Translations under genes and position numbers: made by a program
Assembly: GCA_033065855.1 (NCBI GenBank)
Contig: JAVXUO010001084.1
Location: forward strand, 124,001 to 188,000
Direction of reading: 5' to 3'
Source: Escallonia rubra
Lineage: Eukaryota > Streptophyta > Magnoliopsida > Escalloniales > Escalloniaceae
DNA length: 64,000 bases
Shown here: piece by piece, positions 1 to 12,170 of the stretch
Layout of the letters: every line of letters begins with the position of its first letter
How positions within the stretch are numbered: position 1 is the stretch's first letter
Notes under the pieces: generated by a model
The model's database searches: none
What the model was told of the DNA's origin: nothing
Seen by the model: the letters and a program-made list of their open reading frames with translations, nothing else

Positions 1-1010
1 CAAGCACCAACCACCACATATTCGGCTTCGGTGGTAGAGAGTGCAACCGAGTTTTGCTTTTTGGAACTCCAAGAAACAAGTGAGTGTCCTAGGAATTGGC
101 AACCGTCGCTAGTGCTTTTCCGCTCGGTTTTACAACCGGCATAGTCGGCGTCGGAGTAACCAACTAGGTCAAAAAATGATGTGTTCCTAGGAAACCATAG
201 CCCTAAGTCGTGAGTGCGTTTAAGATATCTAAGGATTCTCTTGACGGAAATCAAATGAGATTCCTTAGGACAAGCTTGAAATCTAGCACATAAACAAACA
301 CTAAACATTATAACGGGTCTACCTACGGTAAGGTAAAGGAGTGATCCCATCATACCTCGATAGCGCTTAATATCAACATCCTTACCCTTTTCATCTTTTT
401 CAAGCTTTAATGATGAGCTCATTGGAGTATCAAATGCATTTGATTCTTCCTTGTTAAATCTCTTTAGTAGCTCTTTGGTGTATTTGGCTTGGTTGATAAA
501 GATTCCATCCTTGCTTTGTTTGATTTGCAATCCAAGGAAGAAATTGAGTTATCCCATCATGCTCATTTCAAACTTCTTACTCATACAAGAAGCAAACTCT
601 TCACACAAGGATCCATTAGTACAACCAAATATAATATCATCAACATAGATTTGCACCAATAATAAGTCCTTGCCCTTAGATTTTATAAAAAGAGTGGTGT
701 CAAGTTTTCCTCTTGAAAAACTATTTTCTAAAAGAAAACTACTTAGCCTCTCATACCAAACTCTAGGGGCTTGTTTTAAACCATAAAGAGCTTTGCTAAG
801 CTTGAAAACATAGTTTGGATATTTTTCATGTTCGAAACCGGGAGGTTGAGCCACATATACCTCCTCCAAAATAAAACTATTTAGAACAGCACTCTTGACA
901 TCCATTTGATAGAGTTTAAAATCTTTATAGCAAGCAAAAGCTAATAGCATTCTAATAGATTCAAGTCTAGCTACCGGAGCATAAGTCTCATCAAAATCAA
1001 TTCATTCCTC
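1..1010 (-). mobile_element. Copia fossil: reverse transcriptase and RNase H part
   Basis: The minus strand shows the copia reverse transcriptase core with the YVDD catalytic box followed by IIFG, the upstream ALYGLKQAPR segment and the earlier YQMDVKSA segment. At the left edge the RNase H motif STTEAEY is recognisable. This is part of the Sirevirus-like fossil; it is broken and incomplete at the window edge. Confidence 0.88.
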
Positions 1011-1487
1011 TTGGTTATAACCTTAAGCCACTAATCTAGCCTTTTTTCTAACCACAACTCCGGATTCATCAAGTTTGTTTTTAAATACCCATTTTGTGCC
1101 TATAATCCTATAGTTTTGAGGTTTAGGCACAAGGGTCCAAACTTGATTTCTTTCTAATTGAACTAGCTCTTCTTGCATAGCAAGCATCCAAGATTCATGA
1201 TGTAAAGCTTCGGAGAAGTTCTTGGGTTCAATTTGGGAAAGAAAAGCTAAATTAACATGTTGTTGAAGAGAGTGTCAAGTTCTTACCCCACTCGAAGGAT
1301 TATATAAGATTTGATCCTTTTTGTAAGTCCAATCTTTTGGTAGTGCTTAAGAGTTGTCCCAGTTTGAAATCCCCCTTGAGAGCTTGATTGCTACTCTTGT
1401 AGATCAATTTCTTTGGGGGTATCTTGTAGTGTTTCACTTATGTCCAAATTTCTCAAGTCATTGTCCATGTCATCTACATTAGCAATG

Positions 1488-2652
1488 TTAGTGCTTCAAA
1501 AAAAAAGGATTAGTCTCATCAAAAGTAACATTTATGGATTCTTCTACAACTAAAGTACTTTTATTATAGACTCTATATGCCATACTATTATTAGAGTAAC
1601 CAAGAAAAATACCCTCATATGTTTTGGAATCAAATTTCCTAAGGTGATCCTTAGTATTTAAAATAAAGCATTTGCAACCAAAGACTCTAAAAAAGCTCAC
1701 CTTAGGTTGCTTAGCATTAAAAAGCTCATAAGGGGTTTTTAACAAAAAGATAACTCTATTGAGAAGAAAACATGCACAATTGACCACCTCGGCCAAAAAG
1801 TACTTAGGTAAACCATATTCCTTAAGCATTGTTCTTGCCGCTTCTTGCATTGACTTATTCTTTCTTTCGGCAACACCATTTTGTTGAGGAGTTCTAGGAG
1901 CCAAAAAATTATGTGATATACCAATGTCATCACACAAAACTCCTATTTTTGGAATTTTCAAATTCTCTACCATGATCACTTCGAACGTAGGTTATCAAAT
2001 ATTTTTTTTGATTTTGAACACGTTTTGTAAATGAAGTGAACACATCTAGAGATTCATCTTTGGTGGCTAAAAAGAAAGTCCAAGTATAGCGAGAATAGTC
2101 ATCAACAATAACAAAATAATATGATTTACCACCAAGACTCGTAGTAGGGATTGGTCCAAACAAATCCATATGAAGTAATTTCAAGGGTCTAGTAGTAGAT
2201 ACCATTTTCTTCGGTTTGTGAGATACTTTCTTTTGCTTACCCATTTGACAAGCATCACATACTTTGTTTTTCTCAAACTTGATATTCGGAAGTCCCCTCA
2301 CAAGTTCTTTACTTGAAATATCCTTCAAATGTTCCATATGCATGTGTCCAACTCTTCGATGCCAAAGCCAAGATGTCTCACTAATAGCACTAAGACACTT
2401 AACATCTTGATTAGCTAGATCATTCAATTGTATAGAGTAAACATTGTCATTTCTATTTCCTACCAAAATGGTTTCATTATTCTTCATAGATTGTATAGTA
2501 GCTTCAAAAATTACTCTAAAACCTTTATCACTAAATTGACTAATACTTAGCAAATTATGCTTCAAACCTTCAACATAACACATTCTCAATTGAATGTGGT
2601 TCCTTACCGATAGTTCCTTTACCTTTGATTTTTCCTTGTGCATTGTCACCAA
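1488..2652 (-). mobile_element. Copia fossil: integrase part with GAG-pre-integrase zinc region
   Basis: Minus-strand reading gives the GAG-pre-integrase region (LWHRRVGHMH, then CDAC) and the integrase core (HMDLFGP, FVIVDDYSRYTW, SDHGREFEN, TPQQNGVAERKN). These are standard copia integrase signatures carrying the D, D and E acidic residues. It lies between protease and reverse transcriptase as expected. Fossil, broken. Confidence 0.88.
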
Positions 2653-2659
2653 ATGTTAC

Positions 2660-2960
2660 TTTTCCTCCTTCTTATCAATCGAGGTGAAAAGAGATATGTT
2701 GCCGGTCATATGTCTTGAGCATCCACTATCAAGAATCCACTTCTTGCTACTAGATTTTTCTTTGCGACATACCTATAAACACAAATCAAGTAGTGACTTT
2801 TGGTACCCATATTTTCTTGGGTCCTTGGTTATTAGCTTTACATTTGAAATCTTGACCTTTCACAACCCATATTTTCTTTTTACCTCTAACACAGACAATT
2901 CTATAAGGACAATAATTAGTCGTATGCCCTTTCTTGTTGCACTAACCGCAATGTGTAAAT
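2660..2960 (-). mobile_element. Copia fossil: aspartic protease site and second zinc knuckle
   Basis: On the minus strand a WILDSGCSRHMTG motif (aspartic protease active site, DSG form) follows a CNKKGH...C knuckle. Both lie between gag and integrase, as in Ty1/copia polyproteins. Fossil part. Confidence 0.8.
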
Positions 2961-3169
2961 GGTGTGCAATAGTTCTTTAGTTGTTTTGTATGAATATTCA
3001 ACCTAGCTTGTTGTTGAAAATTTTTAGGAGGCACGGCCAAGGGATCTAATCCGAGACCACCTTTGTTTAGGCCAATTCTTTGGCATCCAAGCATGACATC
3101 CAAATTGTTTTGACAATCAACAAATTTTTGAAGACATTTTTTCAAATCACAAATCTCAAGTTTTAAATC

Positions 3170-4456
3170 TTCATTTTATTTTTCTAAAGCCAAAGTTTTG
3201 CAAGAGATTTGTTTTGAGCTAGGAGTGTTAGCAATTAATTCAACCAATTCATTATTCAAAATTTTCACATATAAATGATTGGAAATGCATTCATTATTGG
3301 CATGCAACTCATTATTTTGTATTCTCAACTTCTCAATTAGCTTATTAGCCTCAAGGAATTTTTTTGATAAAATAATATTTTTCTTAAAAGTTTTCTTGGA
3401 TTCCTCATATAGGCTATCATAAGCATCTTTGAAGTTTTCACTATCACTATCACTACCGGAAGAAATGCTGACCTCATCATTGGCCATGAAGCACACATTT
3501 GCTTGTTCGTCCTTCTCATTTTCTTCATCACTTGAGTCAAGTCACTCCATGTTGAAGTATGTTCGGCATTCATTGCTTTTTCTTTCTCTTTGCTCTCTTT
3601 CTTAGAGAATTGTCTTCTTTTAGCTCTTTCCCATGAATCTCTTCTTTCCTTCTTTTCCTTTTTGTATATACGACAATCCATCTTCATGTGTCCCGGCTTG
3701 TGGCATTTGTAGCAAAGCTATTCTTCATTGCTAGCATTTTGTTGCCGTCTCCTACCATTCCTTCTAAGGTCTAAACCTTAAGAACTTCTTGAAGTTCTTT
3801 GCAACCAATGCGATATCCTCTTCATCAAATTCTTGTTCATCATCACTTGACTCAAGGTTTGAAGATGAACCTTTAAAAGCAATTGATGTAGGCTTCTTCT
3901 TGACGTCCTTTTGATCGAAAGATTTGAGTTGCATTTCGTACGTCATTAGAGAACACATTAATTCATCAAGAGGAAAGATGTTTAGATTCTTCGATTCTTG
4001 AATGGTGGTGATCTTTGCATCCCGAGCTCTTGGTAAGGATCTAATCACCTTTCTTACGAGATCACCATTAGTAAATTCCTTACCCAATTGCTTCAAAGGA
4101 TTTACAATGTTAGTGAAACGAGTATTCATATCCGTAACGGATTCATTTGGAAGCATTTGGAATAACTCATAATCTCTGAACAATAAGTTCCTTTTGGAAT
4201 CTCTAAGAAGTGAAGTTCGTTCATGCGTAACTTGTAGAGTATCCCAAATACTCTTAGCTGAATTACACATAATGACTCTATTGAGCTCATTAGTGTCTAA
4301 AGCACAAATAAGACAATTTTTCGCTCTAGCATTCATACAAATCATCTTCTTATCATGATCGATCACTATAATCCGATTTGGATTTAGGCTCTTCAACCTT
4401 GTCAACCACCTTTGTTGGAACAAAAGGACCGTTCTCAACAATAGCCCCCATCTCAT
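3170..4456 (-). mobile_element. Copia fossil: gag (UBN2-type) with CCHC zinc knuckle
   Basis: The minus strand encodes a UBN2-type gag segment (AKSIWDTLQVTHE, LLFRDYELFQM, VRKVIRSLPR) followed by a CCHC knuckle (CYKCHKPGHMKMDC) near 3690 and a serine-rich, coiled-coil-like stretch near 3176-3496. The order fits a Sirevirus gag. Fossil, broken. Confidence 0.85.
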
Positions 4457-4611
4457 AGTCTTGAGATTCTAATTAGATTTTCATCTTAACTTTCCACACA
4501 CTATATATAATTGGTCCCATTAAACAATGGAGGCCTAGTGGTAGAACTACCCTCCAATCCCGCCATGATCGATTAACTCTCTTGGTGTTACCCAATATAT
4601 CAAGAGTCGAG

Positions 4612-4623
4612 GCTCTGATACCA
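4612..4623 (-). other. Copia primer-binding site (tRNA-iMet)
   Basis: The minus strand reads TGGTATCAGAGC, complementary to the 3' end of plant initiator methionine tRNA. It lies two bases inside the LTR edge, which fixes the inner LTR boundary near 4626 and the element's orientation. Confidence 0.9.
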
Positions 4624-4625
4624 TT

Positions 4626-5933
4626 TGAAACCAATAAAATAACCCTAGAGGGGGGTGAATAGGGTTTTAAGACTACTTTAAAATTAAACAAGTGATCGCA
4701 ACAAAAATAGAGGAATTATGAAGAACACTTAGATAGCTTCAAACACCAAACCACAATCACAAAATTTCAAGTAAGCAAGCTAACCAATCTCAACAATAGT
4801 AATAGACAATAATGTAAAGAGAGAAGAGTTTAGAGATACTTGACGCTTGAGATTTAGATGGTTCGGCTCGAATTACCCTCAAGCCTACGTCCACCCCTTC
4901 AAGGAAGTCCCTTGAAAGGCCCTAGAATCCACTAGAATGATCTTTCTTACGGGTCAAGATCGAACCTCTTACAATCCCTTGATGCTATGCCCACATCAAG
5001 AACGAGCTTTGACAAACCCAAAGTTCCAAAGCTTGACAACCCTAAGCTTTGATACAAGAAACTTTAGATGAAGAATTGTGTACAAAGATTCACTCGCAAG
5101 GAGTAGATGAGTACAAGTTTAAGCTCTAGAGCAAGAGAGATAAGTGTTGATGACTTATAAAATTGTATAGCTTTCAAATGTAAGCTCACAATAAATGCTC
5201 TCTTGAAATGGATGAGAAAATAATGGAAACCAAGAGAGATTGAACAATTGCTTTGATCTTTGAGAATATGCAAGATAACAAGGCTTTTAATGCAATTGAT
5301 GAATCTAAACTATGTCCAAGATGAGTATTTATAGGTGTGGGAATAAATATGACCGTTTGGAGTTTGGTGGAGCATTAAATGCACCAAACGGTAAACGCAG
5401 TCGACTGCATTGCACCATTACAGTCGATTGTATTCCCAAAGTAGCCGTTGGAAATTCAAAATTTCCAACTTGCAGTCGATTGTATGCCAATGCAGTCGAC
5501 TGTAATAGGCTGCTGGAAGTATTGTAGTCGACTGCATTGGAATGCAGTCGACTGTAATACCTCACTGCCCAACATGCAGTCGACTGTATTCCTGAAAATG
5601 CAGTTTCCTTATTTTCAAAGCATGAAAAAGTTTTATGCATGCAAGGGAAACCTATGGGCAAGTTCTAGGTTACAGTCATCAATGCGATCATCTCTCTATG
5701 TCTAGTTACAAAGATCGGAATAAACACAATAATAAAATCTATCGAAGTATTCTATCTTGAAGCGTTCCGTTGAGTGTGTTTGATCGATTAGCTCGTCTAA
5801 TTGTCCATTTGCGTGAGCATGAGATTGTACTTATTGCTTAATCAACTCAATGCATGTTAGACAACATAATCATTAATGTTAGTTATCATCAAAATCAAAT
5901 ATAATCCTAGGTTAAATAACTGTATGGTTATCA
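4626..5933 (-). repeat. 5' LTR of the Sirevirus-like element
   Basis: The segment is bounded by TG (minus strand, at 5933) and CA (at 4626) next to the primer site, about 1.31 kb long. Its outer 270 bases match a second, plus-strand fragment at about 35160-35425, and the match runs past the nearer TG at 5897; that is why the outer edge is placed at 5933. It contains the palindrome cluster listed separately. Confidence 0.75.
5398..5586. repeat. Cluster of CAGTCGACTG palindromes in the LTR
   Basis: Seven copies of the 10-bp palindrome CAGTCGACTG or one-base variants lie at 5398, 5421, 5473, 5493, 5525, 5545 and 5577, usually embedded in TGCAGTCGACTGTA. Palindrome clusters in LTRs are a recognised Sirevirus trait. 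They may be protein-binding sites; that role is inferred. Confidence 0.85.
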
Positions 5934-6199
5934 AATACGATTATTGAGTTTTAATAGTTGTTGTGTGTGTGTGTGTACACACACACACGCACAGATGAGA
6001 GATTTCATTTGTTATGTTTTATAACGTATATATACATTATCTCACTAAAAATCCTTCTCTTTGTTGTTTTCTTAATTCAAAACGTAATCGACAATGCTAA
6101 AATATATGATTGATGAGAAAACTAAATTGCATCTTAATGCACAGATCCCCGTTAGCTAGTTGGAAATAAATTGGTGATCACCAATTCAAACTAATCCAA
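5934..6199. other. Spacer with (GT)n(AC)n microsatellite
   Basis: Intergenic AT-rich spacer between two copia fossils. It holds a GT run that turns into an AC run (about 5961-5992), a near-perfect palindrome, and a short palindrome ATTGGTGATCACCAAT near 6173. No gene seen. Confidence 0.7.
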
Positions 6200-7290
6200 A
6201 TGTTACCTTTCCCTTTTACTGGAACTTGATATGAGTCGCCAAAAATGATTTTCTCATTGTTGAGTCATCGATATCCACAAGCCTAATCTTGCTTCTGCAC
6301 ATATGATTACTCCACCGGTGTCAAGGTGCCACAAATTCTTCTTTCGACTTGCTTGTTCCTTGTATGCCAATAGTAAAGTAGGTTCCATTTCTACATTTTT
6401 GTTATTTTCACAACTATCAACAAAATCGGCTTCCTCTTCAACACCATAGGCATCATATCCACACTCTGAAGCATAATGAACATAATTGTTACAATTGTAA
6501 CAAATGAGGTTGGTACCTCCTTTTAGATAATTTCCTCTTATTTACTTTGAGGTTTGGCCTCTTCCTTCTTTGTTATGGGAGCAAGAATTACCTCTTTCTT
6601 CTCTTCATTTTCCATGTCCACATCCTTGACCTTTTTAGCCTCCTTCTTTCTTTCTCTCATTTATCAAAGAAAGCTATGTTTGTAGCACATGCTCCAAAGG
6701 CTCCTTGTTCTTTTTGCTTAGCCTTATGTGCTTGCAAATATCCCTTGTGTTTTTCAAGAGTCATGGAGTTTACATTTTTTAGACTCTTCAATGGCTAAAA
6801 CAATGTAGTCAAAATTGGTTCTAGTGAATGGAGGATTTTTTCTACCAGTTGAGGTTCATTCAAATCGTCACCATTTCCTCTCATTCGGTTGACAATGGCC
6901 AATACTTTTAAGAAGTAGTCCGGAACTACTTCAGATTCTTTCATGTGTAAGGCTTCAAACTCACCTCTTATGGTTGGAGTCGAACTTTCTTCACTTTCTC
7001 TACTCCACCATGAGAAGTTTGGAGAATCTCCCAAGCTTTTGTGGAAATAGCTGCATAAGCAATCTTTTGTAACATCACACTATCCAACCTTTGATGAATG
7101 ACTACAAGAGCCTTCTGATCTTTTTTTCTAAACGCTTTTAAGGCCTCCTTTTGAGTAGCACTCAATGTCTCTTCACTTTAAGGTTCTACAAAGCCCTTGT
7201 CTACCACTTCCCACGCATATTGTGACTCCAGAATCGCCTTCATGCGAACACACCAATTTTCGTAGTTATATTTGGTGAATCACAGGATTT
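6200..7290 (-). mobile_element. Second, older Ty1/copia gag fragment
   Basis: The minus strand shows a DUF4219/UBN2-type gag start (NYENWCVRMKAILESQ..WEVVDKGF near 7230), the central gag helices (MLQKIAYAAISTKAWEILQ, VVPDYFLKVLAIVNRMRGNG), a zinc knuckle (CYNCNNYVHYASEC near 6500) and the beginning of a protease-like segment (LWHLDTGG) near 6270. No pol region is attached. The sequence differs from the Sirevirus gag next to it, so this is a separate and more decayed insertion. Broken fossil. Confidence 0.82.
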
Positions 7291-7316
7291 TAATGGAACC
7301 ATGTCGTTGGGCATCA

Positions 7317-7336
7317 CTCTCACTCTATCTCTCTCC

Positions 7337-7387
<51 letters not shown>
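7317..7387. repeat. (CT)n(GT)n compound microsatellite
   Basis: CT repeats pass directly into about 17 GT repeats, just beyond the start of the copia gag fragment. Confidence 0.95.
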
Positions 7388-7388
<1 letters not shown>

Positions 7389-7879
7389 CTCACTTGACCA
7401 CCGGTAACCTCGAGCTCTACGACCACTTTGATGGAGACTAACGGTCACTCAAAGTCACATGCTCACAAATATAAGGACATGAAAAGATCTTTGAGAGAAT
7501 ACTTTCATTCCATTTTATCCCAAATGGTCAAAGTACATGTGATTATATAGTGTCTAAAAGTAACTCTCATAATTATAATAACCACAACATTTGCCCCACT
7601 ATCTACGCAATTACTAAACCATCTTGGTAAAGACAATAGTAACATATGCACCACTAATTAACACATTATTCACACACCACCAAGATATAACTAATAACCA
7701 CTAACATGTCACTAACAAACTAACTTAATTAAAAACACACTAAATAGTACATGGGTTTGTTATAACAATAATCACTCTACTCAACCCACAATTTACACAA
7801 TTACAATAATGACACAACTAACCCCACAATCTATACAATTGCTGGACCATTATTCATCTTCGTGAACACACTAGTAACA
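7388..7879. repeat. AT-rich spacer with a diverged tandem repeat of about 220 bp
   Basis: A segment near 7632-7725 (containing AACATATGCACC and CCACTAACATG) recurs as 7854-7879 continued at 11315-11400. The two look like neighbouring tandem units, the second split by the 7880-11314 insertion. It may be the decayed LTR or leader of the copia fragment at 6200-7290. No gene seen. Confidence 0.5.
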
Positions 7880-10800
7880 TGTAACATCTCGAAATTTATG
7901 GAGCATTAGCCAATCAATCGATCATTTCTTAATTATTCAATCATCTCAATTTCGCTAGAAAAACCCCAATAAATATTTCTTTTAGAACTTCTACAATAAC
8001 TCAAATTCTCAACTCATTGTTCTTAAATTCAAAGACTGCATTAATAATCTCAACTAAGTAAGTTACACACTAATTTCGTTCGCAAGGGCTTAAGTAAACA
8101 AAACAATGAAAATCTAAACCAACTTCGTAACCAAGCTCTAGCCACTCCCAGAATCTACTGATGGTTATTACCTGCAAAAGGGAACATAAAAAGGGATGAG
8201 CTTTTAAGAGTTCAGTAAGGTCGCTCAAAAATCCAGAAGAGGAATACAAACGATTATCAGATTCACTTTAGAAACGATAAGGGAAGAGATTCAACTCAAT
8301 CCCTTAAATCAGATATAGACAAAAACAATTTCAATTTCACTGAAAACAATGAAGATGATATTAAACATGAGTAGATGCAAAGCCACACAGGTAGTGCTGG
8401 AAAACACTTAGCAAAGTCACACAGGCAGTGCCTACAAAGATGATGCTCACTAATACTGTGGTTACATATGCATATGAACACTAGTTAGACCATTAAGGTA
8501 CTAGCATCTCCCGACAATAACAGACCATCCTTATAAATCCTCAATACATTAATTCATGTCAATATGCAGAATGCAATAATCGATAACACAATGATTAAAT
8601 CGATACAACGAGAAATAAATACGGAGCATCGAATAGGATTTCCAATAAACGTTAAGGCTAAAAACATGGTATTAATGGCAATCAATGCAAATTTCATAAC
8701 AATTATAATCTAGTCCAATGAAACTTCAATAACATTTAGAAAAATGTTTACAATATCAAATAGATGAAATAGGTTTTAGAAGAAATCCCTTATCTCGGTC
8801 TGAAGTTATGTTAAGCTAATCAACCTCAAACACAAATCCTTCAAATCCTTCAGATTAACCTATATAGGGAAAATCATTTATCAAGATACGATCTACGCAA
8901 TGATGTTACTTCCTAAATAGTTCTCATCCCTATTTTCGAAATAAGCTAACTATAAGCAGTTCATTTATGACTGCTAGAGATTTCTCAAAAACAGATAACA
9001 TATACTTGTATATACACTAGATGAATCGGAAGATCACTTACACAATGCTATGCATTTCCTCGATACCAGTATCCTGTGATCTGATTGCTTGCTACAGTTG
9101 ACCAAAGAATTGCCTAATCCATTCCAAGCTCCTCTTGAACGAGCCAACAATATACACGCCCGTCTCCACTTCTTCCAAAACTCACTCATAGTGAATCCTA
9201 AAATCCTCAATTTGTTTCATTATCGTTCTCTCCGCATGCGTCCAACTCATCCGACTTTTCTAACTCCCTGACTCACACTCTTGAACTTTACAAGACAACG
9301 AGTGGCACACCCCACCTTCTCAACAACCCATACCAATACTCATCCCCTTTCTTTCTCTCTGTCTCCTCTTCTTACACACACACACAAACCAGCAACACAG
9401 CACACACTTGCACCCATAGCACTCAATCGATAACCCTTGTCAAAAATAAACAAATACATGCATAATGTACACCTATACAAGTATATGATACACTTGTGCA
9501 CAATACCTCTAAATTCACCACCGGCAATGAAAAAATTACCAAAATACCCCATGTCGGCCATCGCTCCACAAAAACTTCAAAATACTTCAAAACAATTCTA
9601 TAAAAGTATTAGGTTGAAATCAGGCCAAAAAGTCCTTTGAAAGACATTCTTTTATTCCAAAAAAATAAATAAATAACTCCCTCCGGTTCTTAACGCACAT
9701 GATAACCAAAGTCACTACACATGATAAACGTTACTGAAAAGTCTTGTAACTTTAGACACTGGAACGTTTCAATGATAAAAGGTCACTGTGAAAATTTCAA
9801 GGAAATTAATCTAGTTTGCTACTTTTAATAAATAAAGAACACCATTTTCAGATAAAATCATTTCACGCTCTTCGAGGTCACGAAAAAATCCAATAAAATT
9901 ACACATCATATATCTTGCAAGAATAAAAGGTTAAATGGTTTTCACTTAACCAAAATCAGAGCAAAAATGACTCTTAAAAAAATCAAGATCTAGACTCTAA
10001 GAAATAATAGATTTATAGTGATACTTTCCATTTTCTTCTTCCTCGAGACCCCTAAATCATACACACTCTACACCCGCTTTCTCCATTTCCAGGCAACCAA
10101 CTATACTCACATACACACACACCCCTTCTGCACACACTAAATACACACACAGCACAAGCGCATATGCACACACAGAGCCATTTGAACACACAGAAAACAA
10201 ATACCCACTAAGCACTGCTATTACACACTATCGCCCAACAACAACCACACCTACATAATATACACACCTGCATAAAAAAACATGCACCATACACCCACCG
10301 ATGTACGCACACAAACCACCTAGATACCACAATCACACAATCATACACATTTCACCCACATGTTCTCTCATCAATCAACAAGTTCACAAATTCTATCAAT
10401 CGTCATCACAGAAGAAGACTATCCGATTAGTTTACCTACTAACAGATCGAACCACGGCTTATTCGGCAAATCAATTGTGAATATGATGACGTCTATATAG
10501 AGGTGGTTGTGATTGAAGTGGGTACATTGGAGGTGGTGTAGAGGTGGTTCACGGCAACTGTAGTAACGGTGGAGGATAAAAATTACTAGCGCGTTCGGAG
10601 AAAAGGGATATTCATGGCCATCGTCTTAGTGTTGGAGGAATCAGCCACTGCGGCCATTAGTAGTCCATGACTGCCTGTGGATTTGGCCGCGACAGTGGTA
10701 GCGCAATGGCATGCGGTGGCAATGGTGCACTGGTCATGGCACGGTGGTCACAGAGGTAGGCGCGATGGTGTTTGGTGAAGGCGCGACTCAAGTTGGCCGT

Positions 10801-11314
10801 CGGTGACTGCGTGTGGCCGGCGATGGCGATCCACGACAGATTGACGGTGGCGATTGAAATTTCTGGAGGGTCGCGTTGATGAACTATGCCACGGAATCTG
10901 ACGCCGGCAATCGTAGGTGTAGTCGGAGATCTGAGGGAGAGGGGTCGTTGACAGGCGATGGTGCCGGCGTTGATGGAGAGTTAAGGCCGGCGCCTTTCTG
11001 CCTTGCCGTCTTCTTTCTGTCTCTGTTTCTATCTCTGCTTCCCGTCTCTGCCATTTGCTCCCTTTTTTTTTTGACTCCTTTTATCCTTTATTTTACTTAT
11101 ATATGTTTATATAACTTCAGTTATATACTAAACCCTAATTAATAATAATTTCTCCATGTGCTTCCCTCACTTTCCTTAATTATTGACAATCACAATGCCT
11201 ATGTCAGTTATCGCTAAAAGACGCAAATATTCTTATTTATAAAATTTGTCCCAAGAATTTAAGTAATTTTTTTTAAATTATTAAAAAGTTCAAACTTAAG
11301 ATCGGAATATTACA
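7880..11314. mobile_element. Candidate solo LTR (Ty3-like, Tekay-style ends), 3.4 kb
   Basis: The segment opens TGTAACATCTCGAAATTT and closes GATCGGAATATTACA. These are TG...CA ends with the imperfect inverted termini typical of plant LTRs that begin TGTAACACCCCGA. A 5-bp direct duplication TAACA flanks it (7875-7879 and 11315-11319), and the flanking sequence is continuous across it. No gag or pol similarity is visible inside, so a solo LTR formed by LTR-LTR recombination is the simplest reading. The interior holds CA-rich runs (9370-9420, 10090-10330) and a G-rich, GGT/GGC-repeat stretch (10490-10960). Orientation is uncertain. Confidence 0.6.
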
Positions 11315-11555
11315 TAACATATGCACCATTAACATATTATTAACATACAACCAACACATGACTAACGGCCACTAACATGTTACTAACAGACTAAATTACT
11401 AACATGGGACAGAGAAAATAAAAATATCAACTTTACTATAATAGTAATCATAATATCTCAACAGCAGAAAGCTGGAATCTCCACAGCTTAAGATTATGTT
11501 GGAAGTCTTACACAATGGCCGCCCCATGCAAGTGTCTCAGATCCCTTTGATTCAG
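11315..11555. other. 3' flank of the ankyrin/PGG gene
   Basis: Remainder of the tandem repeat split by the solo LTR, then the downstream flank of the last exon. No polyadenylation signal was assigned with confidence. Confidence 0.5.
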
Positions 11556-12170
11556 CTAAAACAAAATGCGAACACCCTGCTTACCAAAGATACGCGGCTT
11601 ATAAGTGTATTTTATCAAGTCCAGAAGGAGGGGGAATTGCAACAAGCCAAATATGGTCACTGGTAAGCCGGATAATACAGCCACAGGAACAAGAATCCAC
11701 CTTCCTTTGTACTCGAGCAACATATATATAGTGGCAGTAAAGGCAATCATCATGGATATGATGGACAGGAAGAGGGTAACCAGACCGATAATCAATCTCT
11801 TAGGTAGAGCATATAAAAAATCTTGTTCCCCGTAGCGTGATGTGAGGATGGACAAAAACATTAACAAAGAAGAGGTGGACGAGAAAAGAGCAAGCGCGTT
11901 TGATATGGCAAACACAACGAAGGCCGTCTTGCGAATGAAAATCGGAAGGCCAGTGTCACCATTGTTTCCACCTGGTAGCGTAATGGCAGATGCGAACACT
12001 ACAGTCACAATTAGTGCTGCTACGATTGTGCATGAATTAGCTGTATCTTTCATCCATTGTTCTCCATCTTTCACCAGTTCCTTATGTGCCTCAGTAAATA
12101 CCATTGCAGGTGTCATTTCATCACTGTTCTTCATGTCTTTAGTTACAGGGCTCGCAAATTTCTCCACTTC
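11556..12170 (-). CDS. Exon 5: PGG membrane domain and C-terminus
   Basis: The exon begins [13 protein letters not shown] after a TTTTTGCAG acceptor and contains [36 protein letters not shown], then TLPGGN (the PGG motif). Four hydrophobic segments follow at about residues 542-562, 579-605, 622-648 and 654-676. It ends ...GKQGVRILF with TAG at 11556-11558. Length and order match the PGG (DUF3447/ACD6-type) domain of plant ankyrin membrane proteins. Confidence 0.92.
   Translation of the reverse strand, partial: EVEKFASPVTKDMKNSDEMTPAMVFTEAHKELVKDGEQWMKDTANSCTIVAALIVTVVFASAITLPGGNNGDTGLPIFIRKTAFVVFAISNALALFSSTSSLLMFLSILTSRYGEQDFLYALPKRLIIGLVTLFLSIISMMIAFTATIYMLLEYKGRWILVPVAVLSGLPVTIFGLLQFPLLLDLIKYTYKPRIFGKQGVRILF

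Larger units (their letters stand above)
1..5933 (-). mobile_element. Sirevirus-like Ty1/copia retrotransposon fossil, partial
   Basis: Copia-order parts read on the minus strand from the right: LTR, primer-binding site, gag with zinc knuckles, protease, integrase, reverse transcriptase, RNase H. The window edge cuts the element inside RNase H, so the far LTR is not visible and LTR divergence cannot be used for dating. The gag-to-pol order with integrase before reverse transcriptase is diagnostic of Ty1/copia. The 1.3-kb LTR with a palindrome cluster and the tRNA-iMet primer site point to the Sirevirus (Maximus/SIRE) lineage. The coding parts lie in several separate frames, so the copy is broken in many places and is an inactive, moderately old fossil. 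Confidence 0.9.

Noticed and set aside
9676-9740. CTCCCTCCGGTTCTTAACG resembling a Stowaway MITE end
   Set aside because: No matching inverted end or TA duplication was found nearby; at best a remnant.
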